Shown here piece by piece: positions 1-8,529 of a stretch of DNA of 64,000 nucleotides. Every line of letters begins with the position of its first letter. Within the stretch, counting starts at the first letter, position 1. The position numbers and the translations under genes are program-made. The stretch is from Actinomyces sp. B33 (GTDB lineage: Bacteria; Actinomycetota; Actinomycetes; Actinomycetales; Actinomycetaceae): NCBI RefSeq assembly GCF_028437565.1, contig NZ_JAMRYR010000001.1, forward strand, positions 310,001-374,000, in the 5' to 3' direction. Under the pieces are notes generated by a model that did no database searches, had not been told where the DNA came from, and saw only the letters and a program-made list of their open reading frames with translations.

Positions 1-1308
1 CAGGGCGGTCTCCATGACGACGACCGGGCCGTCGAGCCTCGGGGCCCATTCGCGCGCCACGTGGACGCCGTCGGCGGTGTGCGGGTCGATGAGCTCCCCG
101 GATTCGTCGAGGGTGCGGGCGATCTCGGCGAGCCGGTCGGCGTGGGTCGACGACCCGGACGCGAAGCCGTAGTCGTCGCGGATGCGGGCGAATTCGGGGG
201 AGCCCGACAGGTCGAAGGCCCCGTCGTCGCCGAGGGCGGCGCCGAACAGATCGGCGGTGCGCCGCCCGTCGCGGCCGAGCAGGTCGAAGACGAAGCGCTC
301 GAAGTTCGACGCCTTGGAGATGTCCATCGACGGCGACGAGGTCGCCAGGGTGTCGGCGGCCGAGCGGACCCGGTAGACGCCGGTGCGGAAGAATTCGTCG
401 AGGACGTCGTTCTCGTTGGTCGCGACGATGAGCGCCCCCAGCGGCACGCCCATCGATCGGGCGATGTGGGCGGCGCAGATGTTGCCGAAGTTGCCCGAGG
501 GGACGACGACGTTGACCCGTTCGTCGTCGGAGTTCGTCGCGCGGATCCAGGTGGCGACGTAGTAGACGACTTGGGCGAGCAGGCGCGCCCAGTTGATGGA
601 GTTGACGGCGCCGATGTGCCAGCGCTCTTTGAACTCGGCGTCCATGTTGACGGCTTTGACGAGGTCCTGGCAGTCGTCGAAGACGCCGTCGACGGCGACG
701 TTGACGATGTTGTCGTCGAGGAGGGAGAACATCTGGGCGCGCTGGAAGGGGGTCATCCGCCCGGCGGGGGTGAGCATGACGACTCCGAGGCCCTCGCGTC
801 CGCGCAGCGCGTACTCGGCGGCCGACCCGGTGTCGCCGGAGGTGGCGCCGACGATGGTCAGCCAGTCGCCGCGGCGGGCGAGCTCGTAGTCGAAGAGCTC
901 CCCGAGCAGTTGCATCGCCATGTCCTTGAAGGCGGCGGTCGGCCCCCCGGACAGGCGGGCGAGGCGCAGGTCGGCGGGGCGCCCGTGGGTGTCGGTGGCC
1001 CCGGCCAGGGGGGTGACGGGGACGATCCGGGGGTCCTCGAAGGCGGGGGCGCTGTAGGCGCGCGCGCAGATGCCGGCGAGGTCGTCGGCGGGGATGTCGT
1101 CGATGTAGAGCGCGAGGATGTCGGCCGCGAGCGCCGCGTAGCCGTCCTCGTCGAGGGTGCGGCGGGCGCGGGCGAGGGCGTCGGCGCCGAGCCTCGGGTA
1201 CTCCTCGGGCAGGTAGAGGCCGCCGTCTGGGGCGAGGCCCGTCAGGAGGATGTCGCAGAAGCGGCGGGGGGCGTCGTCGGGGCGGCGGCGGGTCGAGATG
1301 TAGCGCAC
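1..1308 (-). CDS. thrC: Threonine synthase (C-terminal end outside window)
   Basis: Makes L-threonine from O-phospho-L-homoserine with pyridoxal phosphate, the last step of threonine synthesis in the cytosol. I translated it by hand from a GTG at 1308; 436 codons run in frame to base 1, so the C-terminus is cut off. The N-terminus begins VRYISTRR, typical of the fungal/actinobacterial long form. The PLP lysine lies in [10 protein letters not shown], followed by the phosphate-binding [15 protein letters not shown] segment and VVPSGNFGN. There is no ribosome binding site; a TAGAAT hexamer six bases upstream of GTG suggests a leaderless mRNA. The gene is divergent from ispF. Family call is firm; only the missing end is unknown. 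Confidence 0.93.
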   Translation of the reverse strand, partial: MRYISTRRRPDDAPRRFCDILLTGLAPDGGLYLPEEYPRLGADALARARRTLDEDGYAALAADILALYIDDIPADDLAGICARAYSAPAFEDPRIVPVTPLAGATDTHGRPADLRLARLSGGPTAAFKDMAMQLLGELFDYELARRGDWLTIVGATSGDTGSAAEYALRGREGLGVVMLTPAGRMTPFQRAQMFSLLDDNIVNVAVDGVFDDCQDLVKAVNMDAEFKERWHIGAVNSINWARLLAQVVYYVATWIRATNSDDERVNVVVPSGNFGNICAAHIARSMGVPLGALIVATNENDVLDEFFRTGVYRVRSAADTLATSSPSMDISKASNFERFVFDLLGRDGRRTADLFGAALGDDGAFDLSGSPEFARIRDDYGFASGSSTHADRLAEIARTLDESGELIDPHTADGVHVAREWAPRLDGPVVVMETAL

Positions 1309-1314
1309 GAACCG

Positions 1315-1320
1315 ATTCTA
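1315..1320 (-). promoter_or_regulatory. -10 element of thrC, leaderless type
   Basis: TAGAAT on the minus strand ends six bases before the GTG start. With a normal -10 to start-site distance, transcription would begin at the start codon. No purine-rich ribosome site lies between. Confidence 0.5.
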
Positions 1321-1542
1321 TCGGCGCCCCGATCGCGGGGCCGAGGCGTCCGCCGGGCTTCGGCGGTTTTGGCCCGTCGACTTCGGGGGTGGCGAACAGG
1401 CGCGGGAGGCCACCTCGCGCTCGTTCGTCATTCCCGCGATTCGGGCTCGTCCTCCGAAACGAGCCGGACTCTCATCGGACCGGGATCGGAATCGTCGCCC
1501 TCGACGGGGCCGGGCCTGCGTCCTCGTCGATCGGGACTCCCC

Positions 1543-1548
1543 TACCCT
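1543..1548 (+). promoter_or_regulatory. -10 element of ispF, leaderless type
   Basis: TACCCT is followed by six bases (GGGCGC) and then the ATG of ispF. The spacing places the transcription start on or next to the start codon. Confidence 0.5.
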
Positions 1549-1554
1549 GGGCGC

Positions 1555-2064
1555 ATGAGCGAAGCGAACTCCCCAGTCCCCTTCCGCATCGGCCAGGCCG
1601 TCGACGTCCACGCCTTCACCACGGACCCGCAGGTCGCCCGGGACAAGACCCTCATGCTCGCCTGCCTGGCCTGGCCCGGCGAGACTCCTCTGGAGGGCCA
1701 CTCCGACGGGGACGTCGCCGCGCACGCCGTGTGCGATGCGATCCTCGCGGCGACGGGCCTGGGCGAGATGGGCTCGGTGTTCGGCACGTCGCGGCCCGAG
1801 TGGGCCGGGGCCTCGGGCGAGGAGTTCCTGCGCGAGGTCGTGCGGATGGCCACCGAGGCCGGGTGGCGGGTCGGCAACGCGACCGTCCAGGTGGTGGGGA
1901 ACCGCCCCCGGATGCGGGCTCGCCTGCCCGAGGCGTGCGCGCGCATGTCGCAGGTCGTCGGCGCCCCGGTCCAGGTGTCGGCGACGACCTCGGACGGCCT
2001 GGGGTTCACCGGGCGCTCCGAGGGGCTGGCCGCGTCCGCGGTCGCCCTCGTCGTGCGCGCCTGA
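1555..2064 (+). CDS. ispF: 2-C-methyl-D-erythritol 2,4-cyclodiphosphate synthase
   Basis: Fifth enzyme of the MEP isoprenoid pathway: it cyclises CDP-ME 2-phosphate to MEcPP and releases CMP. The 169-residue length is normal. Metal ligands D17 and H19 sit in the N-terminal DVHAF motif and H57 in [11 protein letters not shown]; the C-terminal [16 protein letters not shown] motif is intact. The ATG at 1555 places the first strand of the fold right at the N-terminus, and the reading frame upstream lacks family similarity. In many actinobacteria ispF directly follows carD-ispD. Here ispD is 2.6 kb away on the other strand, with a methyltransferase and an MFS gene between. Confidence 0.95.
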   Translation: MSEANSPVPFRIGQAVDVHAFTTDPQVARDKTLMLACLAWPGETPLEGHSDGDVAAHAVCDAILAATGLGEMGSVFGTSRPEWAGASGEEFLREVVRMATEAGWRVGNATVQVVGNRPRMRARLPEACARMSQVVGAPVQVSATTSDGLGFTGRSEGLAASAVALVVRA

Positions 2065-2096
2065 ATCGCCGAGCGGATCGGGGCTCCTCCAGAGCT

Positions 2097-2114
2097 CGCC
2101 CCGGTGACGGGGCG
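2097..2114 (+). terminator. Small hairpin after ispF
   Basis: A 7-bp perfect stem (CGCCCCG/CGGGGCG) with a GTGA loop lies 33 bases past the ispF stop. There is no T tract, so termination is only a suggestion. Confidence 0.3.
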
Positions 2115-2254
2115 GGCCCTCAGTTCTCGGATCCGGTCCTCACCCGCAGCAGCGCCCGACGTCCCGGCGAGGCCCGTCCCAGCGATCCGGGGAGGCCCGT
2201 CACCGGTCCGCTCCCCTGTCCGCGTCCTCCCAGGTCGGCGGGATCGGGGTGGTC

Positions 2255-2260
2255 TAAGGT
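2255..2260 (+). promoter_or_regulatory. -10 element of methyltransferase gene, leaderless type
   Basis: TAAGGT is followed by six bases (GCTCGC) and the ATG at 2267, the same geometry as at ispF and thrC. Confidence 0.5.
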
Positions 2261-2266
2261 GCTCGC

Positions 2267-2923
2267 ATGACTGACGCGAATCGCCCGATCTGCCCCTCCT
2301 CCCCCGTTTCCGCGGCCGAGCGCTGGGAGGAGCGCTACTCGACGACGGATCGACTGTGGTCGGGACGCTCGAACACGTGGCTCGACCGGATGGCCGCCGC
2401 GTGGGAGCCCGGCAGGGTCCTCGACATCGGCTGCGGGGAGGGGGACGACCTCCTGTGGTTCGCCCATCACGGCTGGACCGGGGTGGGCGTGGACTTCTCG
2501 CCGACGGCGATCCGCCGTCTCATGGAGGCGGCGGATGCTCAGGGGGTGGGCGGGCGCGTCGCGGGCGTCGTCGGCGACGCCTTCTCGGCGCCGATCGAGG
2601 GGCTCTTCGACGCGGTGACCGTCTTCTTCGTCCACGGAGGCCCCGACGGAGACTCCCTACCGGGACTGTTGGCCCTCCAGGCGCGCCGGCTCGCGCCCGG
2701 CGGGAGGCTGGCGGTCGCCACCCACGCCGTCAATCCGCCGTGGCGCGGCCACCATGGGACGACCTACCGGGCGGAGGAGCTGCTCGCCGCCCTCGACTTC
2801 GTCGACGCGTCGTGGGAGGTGGAGATGGCGGAGGACCACTGGGTCGACATCCCGGCGACCGCCGAGCACGGGGCCGGGCGGCGGGCCGACGCGCTCCTCG
2901 TCCTCGTCTCGCCGACGCGGTGA
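2267..2923 (+). CDS. Class I SAM-dependent methyltransferase
   Basis: A soluble 218-residue protein with a Rossmann-type methyltransferase fold. The SAM-binding motif I is VLDIGCGEGDDLLWF near residue 52, followed by the acidic motif II in GVGVDFSPTAIRRL. The N-terminal region with AERWEERYSTTDRLWSGR resembles the small thiopurine/tellurite-type methyltransferases that begin with a WE-Y motif. The substrate cannot be told from sequence. It stands alone between ispF and the convergent MFS gene and probably has its own leaderless promoter. The methyltransferase call is secure; the function is unknown. Confidence 0.85.
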   Translation: MTDANRPICPSSPVSAAERWEERYSTTDRLWSGRSNTWLDRMAAAWEPGRVLDIGCGEGDDLLWFAHHGWTGVGVDFSPTAIRRLMEAADAQGVGGRVAGVVGDAFSAPIEGLFDAVTVFFVHGGPDGDSLPGLLALQARRLAPGGRLAVATHAVNPPWRGHHGTTYRAEELLAALDFVDASWEVEMAEDHWVDIPATAEHGAGRRADALLVLVSPTR

Positions 2924-2929
2924 TCCCGC

Positions 2930-2949
2930 GGACCCCCGCACCGGGGTCC
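2930..2949 (+). terminator. Hairpin after methyltransferase
   Basis: GGACCCC and GGGGTCC form a 7-bp stem seven bases past the stop codon at 2923. It sits between convergent genes and may serve both strands. Confidence 0.4.
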
Positions 2950-2995
2950 GGGGTGAGCGGGAGCGGTGCGGGGGTGCCGAATATGGGCTGGCGGC

Positions 2996-3068
2996 GGGCG
3001 CCCGGGGGTCCGACGCCCAGGGGCGGCGGCGAGCGGGTCGATCTCGAAGGCCCGACCCCCGGGCGCCC
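2996..3068 (-). terminator. Long GC-rich hairpin after the MFS gene
   Basis: Arms at 2996-3012 and 3053-3068 pair over 16 bases with a single bulge. The structure lies about 80 bases beyond the stop of the minus-strand MFS gene, in a 227-base convergent spacer with no gene. Confidence 0.35.
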
Positions 3069-3150
3069 GGGGTCCGGGGAGGAGTGGTCCTTCGCGGGAG
3101 GACCCCATCGGGCCCCGGGGACCGGTCCCGCTGAGCGGATCGGCCCCGCG

Positions 3151-4518
3151 TCACTCCCCGAGGTGATCGAGGTGGGCCCGGTGGGCCTTGACGGGCAGGG
3201 TGAGGAGCAGACCGGCGAGCAGGATGAGGATGATCCCGAGGATCCCCCAGTACGTGAAGTCCTGGCCGGCGGGGGTGACGGACTCGCCGATCCGCAGGAA
3301 CAGGCCGTACATGGCCGGCGCGAGGAAGGACACTGCTCGGCCGGTCGTCGCGTAGAGGCCGTAGACCTCCCCCTCGCGGCCCTTGGGGATCATGCGCCCG
3401 AGGAAGGAGCGCGACGCCGACTGGGTCGGCCCGACGAAGACGCACAGGACGAGGCCCAGGCTCCAGAAGACGACGGGCCCCCGGTCGTGCAGGAGGAACA
3501 CCCCCATCCCCGAGGCGACCATGGCGACGAGGGAGACGATGATGACCTTCTTGGGTCCGAAGCGGTCGTCGAGGGCCCCGAAGCCGACCGTGGCCAGGCC
3601 GGCGACGACGTTCGCGGCGATGGCGAAGATCAGGACGTCCCCGGAGGAGAAGCCGAAGGCCGTGCCCGCGAGGATCGCGCCGAAGGTGAAGACGCCGGCG
3701 AGCCCGTCGCGGAACACCGCGGAGGCGATGAGGAAGAACAGGGTCTGGGGGGCGTCGCGGTAGAGGGACTTCACCGTTCCCCACAGGAGGCGGTAGGAGT
3801 CGAGGAGGGATTCGTGCTCGTCGGAGCCCGTGTGAACGACGGCGGGTTTGGGCGGGCGCAGGACGACTGGCGCGGCCGACAGGGCGAACCACGCGGCGGC
3901 GATGACCATGGAGACGCGGACCGTTAGGCCGTTGTCCGTGGGCACGCCGAAGAGGTTGGGGCCGATGAGCCCGATGTAGAGGATCAGGAGGAGGACGATG
4001 CCGCCGACATAGCCGGCGCCCCATCCGAGCCCGGAGACCCGCCCCATGTTCTCCTTGGTCGTCAGGTGGTTGAGCATCGCGTTGTAGTTGACGGAGGCGA
4101 ACTCGAAGAAGACGTTGCCCAGGCCGAGCAGGCCGATGCCGAGCCACATGGCGCCCGAGCGGCCCAGCGGAGAGTCGGGGGCGACGAAGAACATCGCCGC
4201 GCAGCACAGGACGACCATGCCGGTGAACCATCCGAGCCAGACGCCGCCCTTGCCGCGCCGGTCGGCGCGCTGGCCGGTGATGGGGGCGAGGACGGCGATG
4301 AGGATGCCGGCGACCGTCATCCCGGTGGTCAGGTGGACGGAGGCCTCGTCCCCGGGGGCGAAGCGGTCGGTGCCGGTGAGGTAGACGGAGAAGACGAAAG
4401 TCGTGGCGACGGCGTTGAACGCCGCCGACCCCCAGTCCCACAGGGCCCATTCGAGGATCGGGCGGGTGAGGATCTTGGGGCGCCCCTGCTCGGGGGCGAC
4501 GGCCGGGGTGGTGGACAT
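3151..4518 (-). CDS. MFS transporter of the UMF1/Atg22-like family
   Basis: A polytopic membrane protein of 455 residues, the usual length for 12-helix major facilitator carriers. The N-terminal ILEWALWDWGSAAFNAVATT segment is the signature of the Atg22-like (UMF1) branch, whose bacterial substrates are mostly unknown; eukaryotic Atg22 exports amino acids from vacuoles. A cytoplasmic loop with DRFGPKKVI lies mid-protein. I chose the ATG at 4518 because AGGAG lies five bases upstream; an in-frame ATG at 4533 and a longer frame to 4599 lack this. Transcribed alone, convergent with the methyltransferase. Substrate unknown. Confidence 0.85.
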   Translation of the reverse strand: MSTTPAVAPEQGRPKILTRPILEWALWDWGSAAFNAVATTFVFSVYLTGTDRFAPGDEASVHLTTGMTVAGILIAVLAPITGQRADRRGKGGVWLGWFTGMVVLCCAAMFFVAPDSPLGRSGAMWLGIGLLGLGNVFFEFASVNYNAMLNHLTTKENMGRVSGLGWGAGYVGGIVLLLILYIGLIGPNLFGVPTDNGLTVRVSMVIAAAWFALSAAPVVLRPPKPAVVHTGSDEHESLLDSYRLLWGTVKSLYRDAPQTLFFLIASAVFRDGLAGVFTFGAILAGTAFGFSSGDVLIFAIAANVVAGLATVGFGALDDRFGPKKVIIVSLVAMVASGMGVFLLHDRGPVVFWSLGLVLCVFVGPTQSASRSFLGRMIPKGREGEVYGLYATTGRAVSFLAPAMYGLFLRIGESVTPAGQDFTYWGILGIILILLAGLLLTLPVKAHRAHLDHLGE

Positions 4519-4666
4519 TCCTGCTCCTGACATGGCCGCGGCAGACCCGCGGGCGCGAGTCCGTCGAGAAACTATCACGCCCCCGTGACCAGATCCCATT
4601 GCACCGGAGTGTTTCGACTTTTTAACGACCTTTACGGCCCTCGCGATCCCGGACCGGGCGCGCCGG

Positions 4667-5434
4667 TCAGCGGGCCCGGTCGGCCAGGAGGGTCGCCAGA
4701 TCGAGGTCGAGGGGGGTCGTCACTTTGAGGGCGAGGGGGTCGCCGGCGACGGCTTCGACCCGGATCCCCAGGGCGGCGACGAGGCCCGCGTCGTCGGTGG
4801 CCGCGGTCGCGTCCGATACGGAGCGCCCGGCTCCGGCCTCGTGGGCGCGGCGCAGGACCCGCCAGGAGAATCCCTGGGGCGTTTGGACGGCGATGAGCTC
4901 GCGGCGGTCGGCGGGCCCGAGGATCGGCCGGGGGCCGTCCGCGGCGAGGTCGGGGTCGATGCGCGCGAGGGTGTCGACGACGGGGATCGCGGGGACGACG
5001 GCGGGCCGTGCGGGGACGACGGCGTCGACGACCCGGCGGATCGCGTCGACGGGGGTGAGGCAGCGGGCGGCGTCGTGGACGAGGACGGTCGTGTCGTCGG
5101 TCAGTTCCTCGCCGAGTTCTCGGGCGAGCGCGTCGAGGGCCCGGCAGCCGAGGGCGACCGAGGCCTGGCGGGAGCGGGGCGAGCCGGCGACGACGCGGAC
5201 GCGGGCTGCGTCCCCGCCGGGGAGGCGCTCGTCGGGGAAGAGGGCGCGGAAGGCGTCGAGCCGGTCGGCGGGGGCGGTGACGACGATCCCCCGGACGCCG
5301 GCTGCCGCCAGTGCGCGCGCGGCGCGCAGGACCATGGGGGCGCCGGCGACGTTGACGAGGGCCTTGGGGCCGTCGCACCCGAGGCGGGTCCCCGATCCGG
5401 CGGCGGTGAGGACGGCCAGGGGGGAGGGGCTCAT
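4667..5434 (-). CDS. ispD: 2-C-methyl-D-erythritol 4-phosphate cytidylyltransferase
   Basis: Third enzyme of the MEP pathway: it joins CTP and MEP to give CDP-ME. The 255-residue protein has the nucleotide-binding AAGSGTRLGCDGPKALV loop at the N-terminus, VHDAAR in the middle and the VQTPQGF signature later. The start at 5434 is fixed by that N-terminal glycine loop; upstream codons in frame are low-complexity. It begins 7 bases after the carD stop, so the two form an operon, a pairing conserved across actinobacteria. Its usual third partner, ispF, has moved to 1555 on the opposite strand. Confidence 0.95.
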   Translation of the reverse strand: MSPSPLAVLTAAGSGTRLGCDGPKALVNVAGAPMVLRAARALAAAGVRGIVVTAPADRLDAFRALFPDERLPGGDAARVRVVAGSPRSRQASVALGCRALDALARELGEELTDDTTVLVHDAARCLTPVDAIRRVVDAVVPARPAVVPAIPVVDTLARIDPDLAADGPRPILGPADRRELIAVQTPQGFSWRVLRRAHEAGAGRSVSDATAATDDAGLVAALGIRVEAVAGDPLALKVTTPLDLDLATLLADRAR

Positions 5435-5441
5435 GGCCGGG

Positions 5442-5966
5442 TCACTGGGCGGGGGCGGCGTCGGATTCGGGGTCGTCGACACGGCCCTCCTCGAGGACGG
5501 CGTCGAGGCGCGCGGCGGCGGCGGCCTTGTCGATGCCGCGGGCGAGGGCCAGTTCGGAGGTGAGGATCTGGCGGGCCTTGGTGAGCATCCGCTTCTCGCC
5601 GGTGGAGAGCTTCTTCTGGTCGTCACGACGGGTGAGGTCGCGGACGACCTCGGAGACCTTGACGATGTCGCCGGTGGCGATCTTCTCCTGGTTGGCCTTG
5701 TAGCGGCGCGACCAGTTCGTCGGCTCCTCGATGTAGGGGGCGCGCAGGACGGACAGGACCTCTTCGAGGCCGTCCTCGTCGACGACGTCGCGCACGCCGA
5801 CGAGGTCGACGTTGTCGGCGGGCACCTGGATCGTCAGGTCGCCCTGGTTGACGCGCAGAGTGAGGTAGGTCTTCTCCTCGCCGCGGATCGTGCGGGTCGA
5901 GATCTCTTCGATGGTGGCGGCACCGTGGTGCGGGTAGACGACGGTCTGGCCGATTTCGAAGGACAT
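5442..5966 (-). CDS. carD: CarD family RNA polymerase-binding regulator
   Basis: A 174-residue protein that binds the RNA polymerase beta subunit and stabilises open complexes at many promoters, chiefly rRNA. The N-terminal Tudor-like polymerase-interacting domain starts [17 protein letters not shown]; the helical C-terminal DNA-binding part has [13 protein letters not shown], carrying the tryptophan that wedges into the upstream edge of the bubble. A C-terminal tail rich in D, E and A follows. The ATG at 5966 has a purine-rich AGGGAGAG site upstream. It leads the carD-ispD operon, just downstream of regX3, an order also seen in Streptomyces. Confidence 0.96.
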   Translation of the reverse strand: MSFEIGQTVVYPHHGAATIEEISTRTIRGEEKTYLTLRVNQGDLTIQVPADNVDLVGVRDVVDEDGLEEVLSVLRAPYIEEPTNWSRRYKANQEKIATGDIVKVSEVVRDLTRRDDQKKLSTGEKRMLTKARQILTSELALARGIDKAAAAARLDAVLEEGRVDDPESDAAPAQ

Positions 5967-6098
5967 GGAGACTCTCCCTGCATTTAAGCCGATAGCGGCC
6001 CCAAGTCTATCATCCGCGGCGCAAACGCCCTCGGGCCGGGTTCAGAGCCGTTCCGGCCTCCTGTGCGCGGGAGAGGTCGGGGGACGGCGGCCCGGCGC

Positions 6099-6791
6099 CT
6101 ACTCGTGGGAGACGAGCTTGTAGCCGACGCCGCGGACGGTGACGAGGCGGACCGGGCGGGAGGGGTCGGGCTCGATCTTGGCGCGCAGGCGCTTGACGTG
6201 GACGTCGAGGGTCTTCGTGTCGCCGATGTACCCGGGCCCCCACACCCGGTCCATGAGCTGGGAGCGGGTGAGGACCCGGTCGGGGTTGCGGGCGAGGTAT
6301 TCGAGGAGCTCGAACTCGCGCAGGGGCATCGCCACCGGCCGCCCGTCGACGCTGACCTCGTGGCGGTCGACGGACAGGCGCACCGCGCCGACCTCGTGGA
6401 CGTCCACATCGTCGTCGATGAGGGGGGCGGTCCCCCGCCTGCGCAGGACGGCGTGGATGCGGGCGAGGAGCTCGCGGAACGAGTAGGGCTTGGAGACGTA
6501 GTCGTCCGCGCCCAGTTCGAGGCCGACGATGCGGTCGACAACCTCGTCCTTGGCGGTCACCATGATGACGGGGACGTCGTGGGCGGGGCGCAGGCGCCGG
6601 CACACCTCGGTGCCGGAGATGCCCGGGAGCATGAGGTCGAGGAGCACGAGGTCGTAGTCGCCGCTGCGGGCCATGACCAGGCCGGTCTCCCCGTCCGCGG
6701 CCTCGCCGACGTCGAAGCCCTCCTTGCGCAGGTTGTAGGCGAGGGACTCCCGGTAGGCGTCCTCGTCCTCGACGATGAGGATGGCGGTCAT
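6099..6791 (-). CDS. regX3: Response regulator RegX3/PhoP-like, OmpR family
   Basis: A 230-residue two-domain transcription factor. The receiver domain (about 1-120) has acidic residues E8, D9 and phospho-acceptor D52 in LVLLDLMLPG, and a conserved lysine in YVSKPYS. The winged-helix effector domain (about 130-228) has RVLTRSQLMDRVWGPGYIGD and ends in VTVRGVGYKL. The recognition region is very close to RegX3 of mycobacteria and PhoP of Streptomyces, so phosphate-limitation control is the likely role (inference). ATG at 6791 overlaps the senX3 stop by four bases (ATGA), so the pair is co-translated. The pit gene at 14 kb is a plausible target. Confidence 0.93.
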   Translation of the reverse strand: MTAILIVEDEDAYRESLAYNLRKEGFDVGEAADGETGLVMARSGDYDLVLLDLMLPGISGTEVCRRLRPAHDVPVIMVTAKDEVVDRIVGLELGADDYVSKPYSFRELLARIHAVLRRRGTAPLIDDDVDVHEVGAVRLSVDRHEVSVDGRPVAMPLREFELLEYLARNPDRVLTRSQLMDRVWGPGYIGDTKTLDVHVKRLRAKIEPDPSRPVRLVTVRGVGYKLVSHE

Positions 6792-7978
6792 GGCTGGTCG
6801 CTCCTTCCGGGGGCGAGGGGGGCGTCGTGGGCGGGGGCCCCGATGTCGACGAGGGGCAGGACGAGGGTGAAGGTCGATCCTCGTCCGGGGCTCGACCAGA
6901 CGGCGACGGCTCCGCCGTGGTCGGAGGCGATGTGCTTGACGATGGACAGCCCCAGGCCGGTCCCGCCGGTGTTGCGCGAGCGGGCGGGGTCGACGCGGTA
7001 GAAGCGCTCGAAGATCCTCTCCTGCTCCTCGGCGGAGATGCCGACGCCGGAGTCGACGACGCTGATCCGCACGACGTCCTCGTCGGCCTGGACGTCGATG
7101 CCGACGCACGAGCCGGGCGGCGAGTAGCGGATCGCGTTGTCGACGAGGTTGCGCACGGCGGTGACGAGCATGTCGCGGTCGCCCCACACCCGGGCTCGGC
7201 TGGGGGCGGACGGGCGGACAAGGTCGATGTCGGCCGCCGCCGCGGGGGTGGTTTCGCGGTCGAGGGCGCTGGAGACGACCTCGTCGATGTCGACGCGCCG
7301 GGCGGCGGCCAGGGGGTCGGGGGCTTCGAGGCGGGACAGGTCGATGATGTCGGTGACGAGGTGGGAGAGGCGGTCGGCCTCGCTGACGAGCTTGGGGGCG
7401 AAGTGGGCGACGGCCCCGGCGTCGTCGGGGTTGGCGGCGATGGTCTCGGCGAGGAGGCGGACGGCCCCGACGGGGGTTTTGAGCTCGTGGGAGACGTTGG
7501 CGGTGAAGTCGCGCCGGCTCTCCTCGTTGCGCCGTTGGATCGTCCGGTCCTCGACGAGGATCAGGGATCGGCCCTTGGGCAGGGGGGCGACGCGGATGCG
7601 GAAGTCGAGGAGCGCGGCGTCGTCGACGCTGGAGCGGGGCAGTTCGAGGTCCTCGGTGATGGCGGTGCCGGATTCGCCGACCCGGTCGACGAGGCCGATG
7701 AGGCGCTCGTGATCGAGGGACCTCCCCCGGGCCAGGCCCTTGGCGTAGGCGGCGGCGTCGGCGCGCATGATGGTCCGGTCCGCGTCGAGGACGAGGGAGA
7801 TGTGCGGCAGGGCGGAGAGGATCGCGAGGGCGTCGGGGCTCAGCCCCTGCTCGTCGGCGTCGTTCCGGGGCGGGGCCTCGCTCATCTGGCGTTGGGAGAC
7901 GCGGTAGGCGCCGACGCCGACGGCTCCGACGACGACGCCGAGGGCGGCGACGATGATGAGCGTGACGATCTCGGGCAC
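6788..7978 (-). CDS. senX3: Sensor histidine kinase SenX3/PhoR-like
   Basis: A 396-residue membrane sensor kinase. One N-terminal hydrophobic segment (about 4-26) anchors it. A PAS-like region follows, then the dimerisation helix with phospho-acceptor H164 in NVSHELKTPVGAVR, and a HATPase domain with the N box (LVDNAIRYS), G1 (DSGVGIS), F box and G2 (GGTGLGLSIVKHI). The start is GTG at 7978; no ribosome site is visible, but TAGGGT sits six bases upstream, so the message may be leaderless. It overlaps regX3 by ATGA. In mycobacteria gpm1 lies directly upstream of senX3; here an exporter locus interrupts them. Confidence 0.93.
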   Translation of the reverse strand: MPEIVTLIIVAALGVVVGAVGVGAYRVSQRQMSEAPPRNDADEQGLSPDALAILSALPHISLVLDADRTIMRADAAAYAKGLARGRSLDHERLIGLVDRVGESGTAITEDLELPRSSVDDAALLDFRIRVAPLPKGRSLILVEDRTIQRRNEESRRDFTANVSHELKTPVGAVRLLAETIAANPDDAGAVAHFAPKLVSEADRLSHLVTDIIDLSRLEAPDPLAAARRVDIDEVVSSALDRETTPAAAADIDLVRPSAPSRARVWGDRDMLVTAVRNLVDNAIRYSPPGSCVGIDVQADEDVVRISVVDSGVGISAEEQERIFERFYRVDPARSRNTGGTGLGLSIVKHIASDHGGAVAVWSSPGRGSTFTLVLPLVDIGAPAHDAPLAPGRSDQP

Positions 7979-7984
7979 GCCTCC

Positions 7985-7990
7985 ACCCTA
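7985..7990 (-). promoter_or_regulatory. -10 element of senX3-regX3, leaderless type
   Basis: TAGGGT on the minus strand, six bases before the GTG start at 7978. Confidence 0.45.
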
Positions 7991-8449
7991 GTGGGCCGGC
8001 GGGAGCGCGCCCGGGGCTGCGGCGAGGATCGCGGCTGGAGCGCCTCCTGATCGTCGATCAGGATCTGAGCCGTCGGGCTGTTCCAGGAGACCGACGGCGT
8101 CCTCGACGAGCTGCGGACCCGGGCGCTGCGCCTGGCGGTCGACGGGTCGGTCGGTCTGACGCGTCGGCAGATCGTCGATCTGACGCTGGTCGCGCGCTTG
8201 CTCGAGAGGTTCGGGGTCATGCGGTGTCGGTGGCCCATCGGGTCGTGTTCGTCGTCGGCGCCCGGGCGACGGGCGCGGGGACCGGGGGCCTGGAGGGCCA
8301 CTTGCGAGGGGCGCGGCATCGTCCGGTGGGCCCCGGCGCCTCCCGGCGCAGCGGCTCCGCCCCGCGATCGCGTCGGACCGTGGCGCGACGGGAAACGGGG
8401 ATCGCGCGTGAACTGCGGGCGCACGCGCGGAATCCGTGAGAGGACGACG

Positions 8450-8510
8450 ACTGTATTAATGATTTGACACAATCACTCCTCCTATGTCACTGTATTAACA
8501 CACCGATACA
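8450..8510 (+). promoter_or_regulatory. Promoter/operator region of ABC exporter
   Basis: The 10-mer ACTGTATTAA occurs twice in direct orientation (8450-8459 and 8489-8498). A TGTAT/ATACA inverted pair (8491-8495, 8506-8510) overlaps the second copy, and TTGACA lies at 8464-8469. Such repeats flanking a promoter resemble sites for GntR or TetR-type repressors that guard ABC exporters, but no regulator gene is adjacent. The assignment is inferred. Confidence 0.45.
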
Positions 8511-8529
8511 GACAGAGGAAGGAGCCCCG

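Larger units (their letters stand above)
7979..8529. other. 551-base intergenic region with weak gene remnant
   Basis: Divergent spacer between senX3 and the ABC operon. The first 12 bases hold the senX3 -10. A + strand frame at about 8069-8215 reads VLDELRTRALRLAVDG followed by LTRRQIVDLTLVARLLERFG, which vaguely recalls the last helices of carboxymuconolactone decarboxylase-like proteins; there is no start, and the frame dissolves into low-complexity after that. I treat it as a possible decayed fragment only. The last 80 bases are AT-richer and carry the repeats described separately. Confidence 0.3.

Noticed and set aside
8069-8215. Possible carboxymuconolactone decarboxylase-like fragment
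   Set aside because: The resemblance is limited to about 20 residues without a start codon; kept only as a note on the spacer.
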